NCBI GenBank assembly: GCA_029862935.1
Contig: JAOTWK010000203.1
Span: 1-6,556, forward strand
DNA: 6,556 nucleotides
Origin: Gemmatimonadota bacterium
Lineage (GTDB): Bacteria > Gemmatimonadota > Gemmatimonadetes > Gemmatimonadales > GWC2-71-9
Reading direction: 5' to 3'
Part shown: piece after piece, positions 5,346 through 6,556 of the stretch
Numbering within the stretch: the stretch's first letter is position 1
Layout of the letters: each line of letters opens with the position of its first letter
Translations under genes and position numbers: made by a program
The notes under the pieces: generated by a model
Told to the model about the DNA's origin: nothing
The model's input: the letters and a program-made list of their open reading frames with translations, nothing else
The model's database searches: none

Positions 5346-6556
5346 TCACCGTTTCTGCAGCGTTTCGAGCAGACGCTTCAAGGAGGATGTGTTCACCACG
5401 TCGTCCTTAGTGAGCCAGGCTCGGCGAGCCTGGTCCACTCCATAGCGCATGAGATCGAGGTCGCCGACCCGGTGAGCATCCGTGCTGATCACGACTCGAA
5501 GCCCGAGCTCCTTGGCACGGATCACATGCGCGTCCTTGAGGTCCAGTCGATCGGGATGCGCGTTCAGCTCGACGATCACGTCGTGCTCGGCCGCGCACTG
5601 AAGCACCTCTTCCAGGTCGAACTGCATGGGATCTCGGCGGTTGATTTGTCTGCCGGTCGGGTGGGCCAGAATGTTCACGGCCGGATGCCGAATGGCGGCC
5701 AGGATGCGCGCCGTCTGCTTGGCGGGCGGGAGGTCGAGGAGCGAGTGCACCGAAACGAGTACCACGTCGAGCCGCTCGAGGAACTCGTCTTCCAGGTCGA
5801 GGCGCCCATCACGAAGGATGTCCACCTCCATACCCTTCAGAATGCGGATCTCCGACCGGCGGGCCGCAATCTCGTCGATCTCCTCCCACTGCGCCGCCAG
5901 CTTCTTGGCATCCAGGCCACCCGTCATCGCCAGGGCCTTGCTGTGATCCGTGATGGCGAAATAGTCGTACCCTCGAGCGACACACGCGTCGAGCATGTCC
6001 TCGATCGCGTTCTTGCCGTCCGACCAGGTGGAGTGCATTTGCAGATCACCCCGCAGGTCACCGAGCGTGATCAGGTCCGGCAATGCGTCACGTTCCGCCG
6101 CGGCGATTTCACCGCGGTCTTCACGCAACTCAGGTGGGATCCACGCCAGCTCGAGCGTCTCGTACACTTCGGCTTCCTCGCGACCGGCAATCATGGTGCC
6201 CGCAAACGGGTCTTCGGGGTCGGCCTCGTCTCCTGTTACCTGGAACACCCCGTACTCCGAAACGCGCAGACCTCGAGCGACCGCCCGCTTCCGCAGTCGG
6301 ACGTTGTGCTCCTTGGATCCCGTGAAGTACTGCAGGGCTGCGCCGTAACTCTCCGGTGGGAGGAGCCGCAGGTCAATCTTCAATCCCGACCGGAGCACGA
6401 CCGTGCCCTTGGTATCGCCAGCCAGCTCCACCTTGCGGACCTCGGGATACGTCGTGAAGCGCTGCATCACGGGACCCGGATCGGTCGTGATGGCCAGGAG
6501 GTCAATGTCTCCCACAGTCTCCCGGCGGCGACGATAGCTGCCGGCCACTTCGAGCC
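5346..6556 (-). CDS. polX: DNA polymerase/3'-5' exonuclease PolX (C-terminal ~403 residues, start outside window)
   Basis: Family X DNA polymerase fused to a PHP nuclease domain, used for gap filling and base-excision-type repair in the cytoplasm. The frame is open to the right edge, so roughly the first 170 residues (HhH region and start of the polymerase core) are missing; bacterial PolX is usually about 570 residues. The polymerase palm is visible: AGSYRRRRETVGDIDLL with catalytic Asp codons at 6509-6507 and 6503-6501, and the third Asp in KIDLRLL (6374-6372). PESYGAALQYFTGSKEHN begins the thumb. The PHP domain follows, with LQMHSTWSDG (His codon 6035-6033), ITDHS, GMEVDIL, VSVHS, ILAHP and STDAH (Asp codon 5480-5478, His codon 5474-5472). 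A Gln (6041-6039) precedes MH where many PHP proteins have HxH. The GTG at 6548 is an internal Val of the AGS motif, not a start. The stop is the TGA at 5348-5346. Confidence 0.95.
   Translation of the reverse strand, partial: LEVAGSYRRRRETVGDIDLLAITTDPGPVMQRFTTYPEVRKVELAGDTKGTVVLRSGLKIDLRLLPPESYGAALQYFTGSKEHNVRLRKRAVARGLRVSEYGVFQVTGDEADPEDPFAGTMIAGREEAEVYETLELAWIPPELREDRGEIAAAERDALPDLITLGDLRGDLQMHSTWSDGKNAIEDMLDACVARGYDYFAITDHSKALAMTGGLDAKKLAAQWEEIDEIAARRSEIRILKGMEVDILRDGRLDLEDEFLERLDVVLVSVHSLLDLPPAKQTARILAAIRHPAVNILAHPTGRQINRRDPMQFDLEEVLQCAAEHDVIVELNAHPDRLDLKDAHVIRAKELGLRVVISTDAHRVGDLDLMRYGVDQARRAWLTKDDVVNTSSLKRLLETLQKR

Noticed and set aside
6546..6548. GTG at 6548 as the start of PolX
   Set aside because: It is the Val just before the AGS motif of the polymerase core, and the frame continues open to the window edge with the expected upstream residues (LE). 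The gene is cut, not short.
1..6556. CRISPR arrays, tRNA/rRNA genes, insertion sequences, toxin-antitoxin or defence genes
   Set aside because: I saw no regularly spaced repeats, no tRNA-like cloverleaf, no transposase frames and no terminal inverted repeats. The window is almost fully accounted for by housekeeping-type genes.

Overview
This is a GC-rich bacterial chromosomal window with compact, housekeeping-type genes and no sign of a mobile element, CRISPR array, tRNA or rRNA. The phylum is uncertain. High GC, a membrane Fe-S 'ETF:menaquinone oxidoreductase-like' protein in place of the mitochondrial/proteobacterial type ETF-QO, and a Thermus/Bacillus-style PolX suggest a non-proteobacterial soil or aquatic lineage. 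Gemmatimonadota would fit, but this is an impression, not a demonstration.

Layout. Bases 1-76 hold the last 24 codons of an unidentified plus-strand gene. A 143-base gap with a strong hairpin follows. Bases 220-2088 (+) encode a 622-residue membrane Fe-S oxidoreductase with a NarI-like membrane domain, a 2x[4Fe-4S] ferredoxin domain and two CCG (DUF224/HdrB-like) domains. It converges, with only 18 bases between stop codons, on a minus-strand run that reads, in transcription order: polX (cut by the window's right edge), a 62-residue CDGSH iron-sulfur protein, corA, etfB and etfA. etfB and etfA overlap by one base and are one transcription unit. The other minus-strand genes are separated by 70-92 bases, and small hairpins lie just after the CDGSH and corA stops.

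How the genes work together. The clear functional module is etfB-etfA plus the facing Fe-S oxidoreductase. In the described model for this family, acyl-CoA dehydrogenases reduce the EtfAB flavoprotein, and the membrane CCG-domain protein (EMO) passes the electrons through Fe-S centres and heme b to (mena)quinone. The window thus holds both the soluble carrier and its likely quinone-reducing partner, but no dehydrogenase. CorA (Mg2+/Co2+ channel), the CDGSH protein and PolX (gap-filling DNA polymerase with a PHP nuclease domain) have no obvious link to that module and look like ordinary neighbours.

Most notable points: the first CCG domain of the oxidoreductase carries Cys-Trp-Gly where the motif normally has a second Cys (or Thr) and lacks the usual following residues; the convergent arrangement with etfBA; and several GC-rich hairpins in the short intergenic gaps. 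I see no convincing evidence for an entirely new system.
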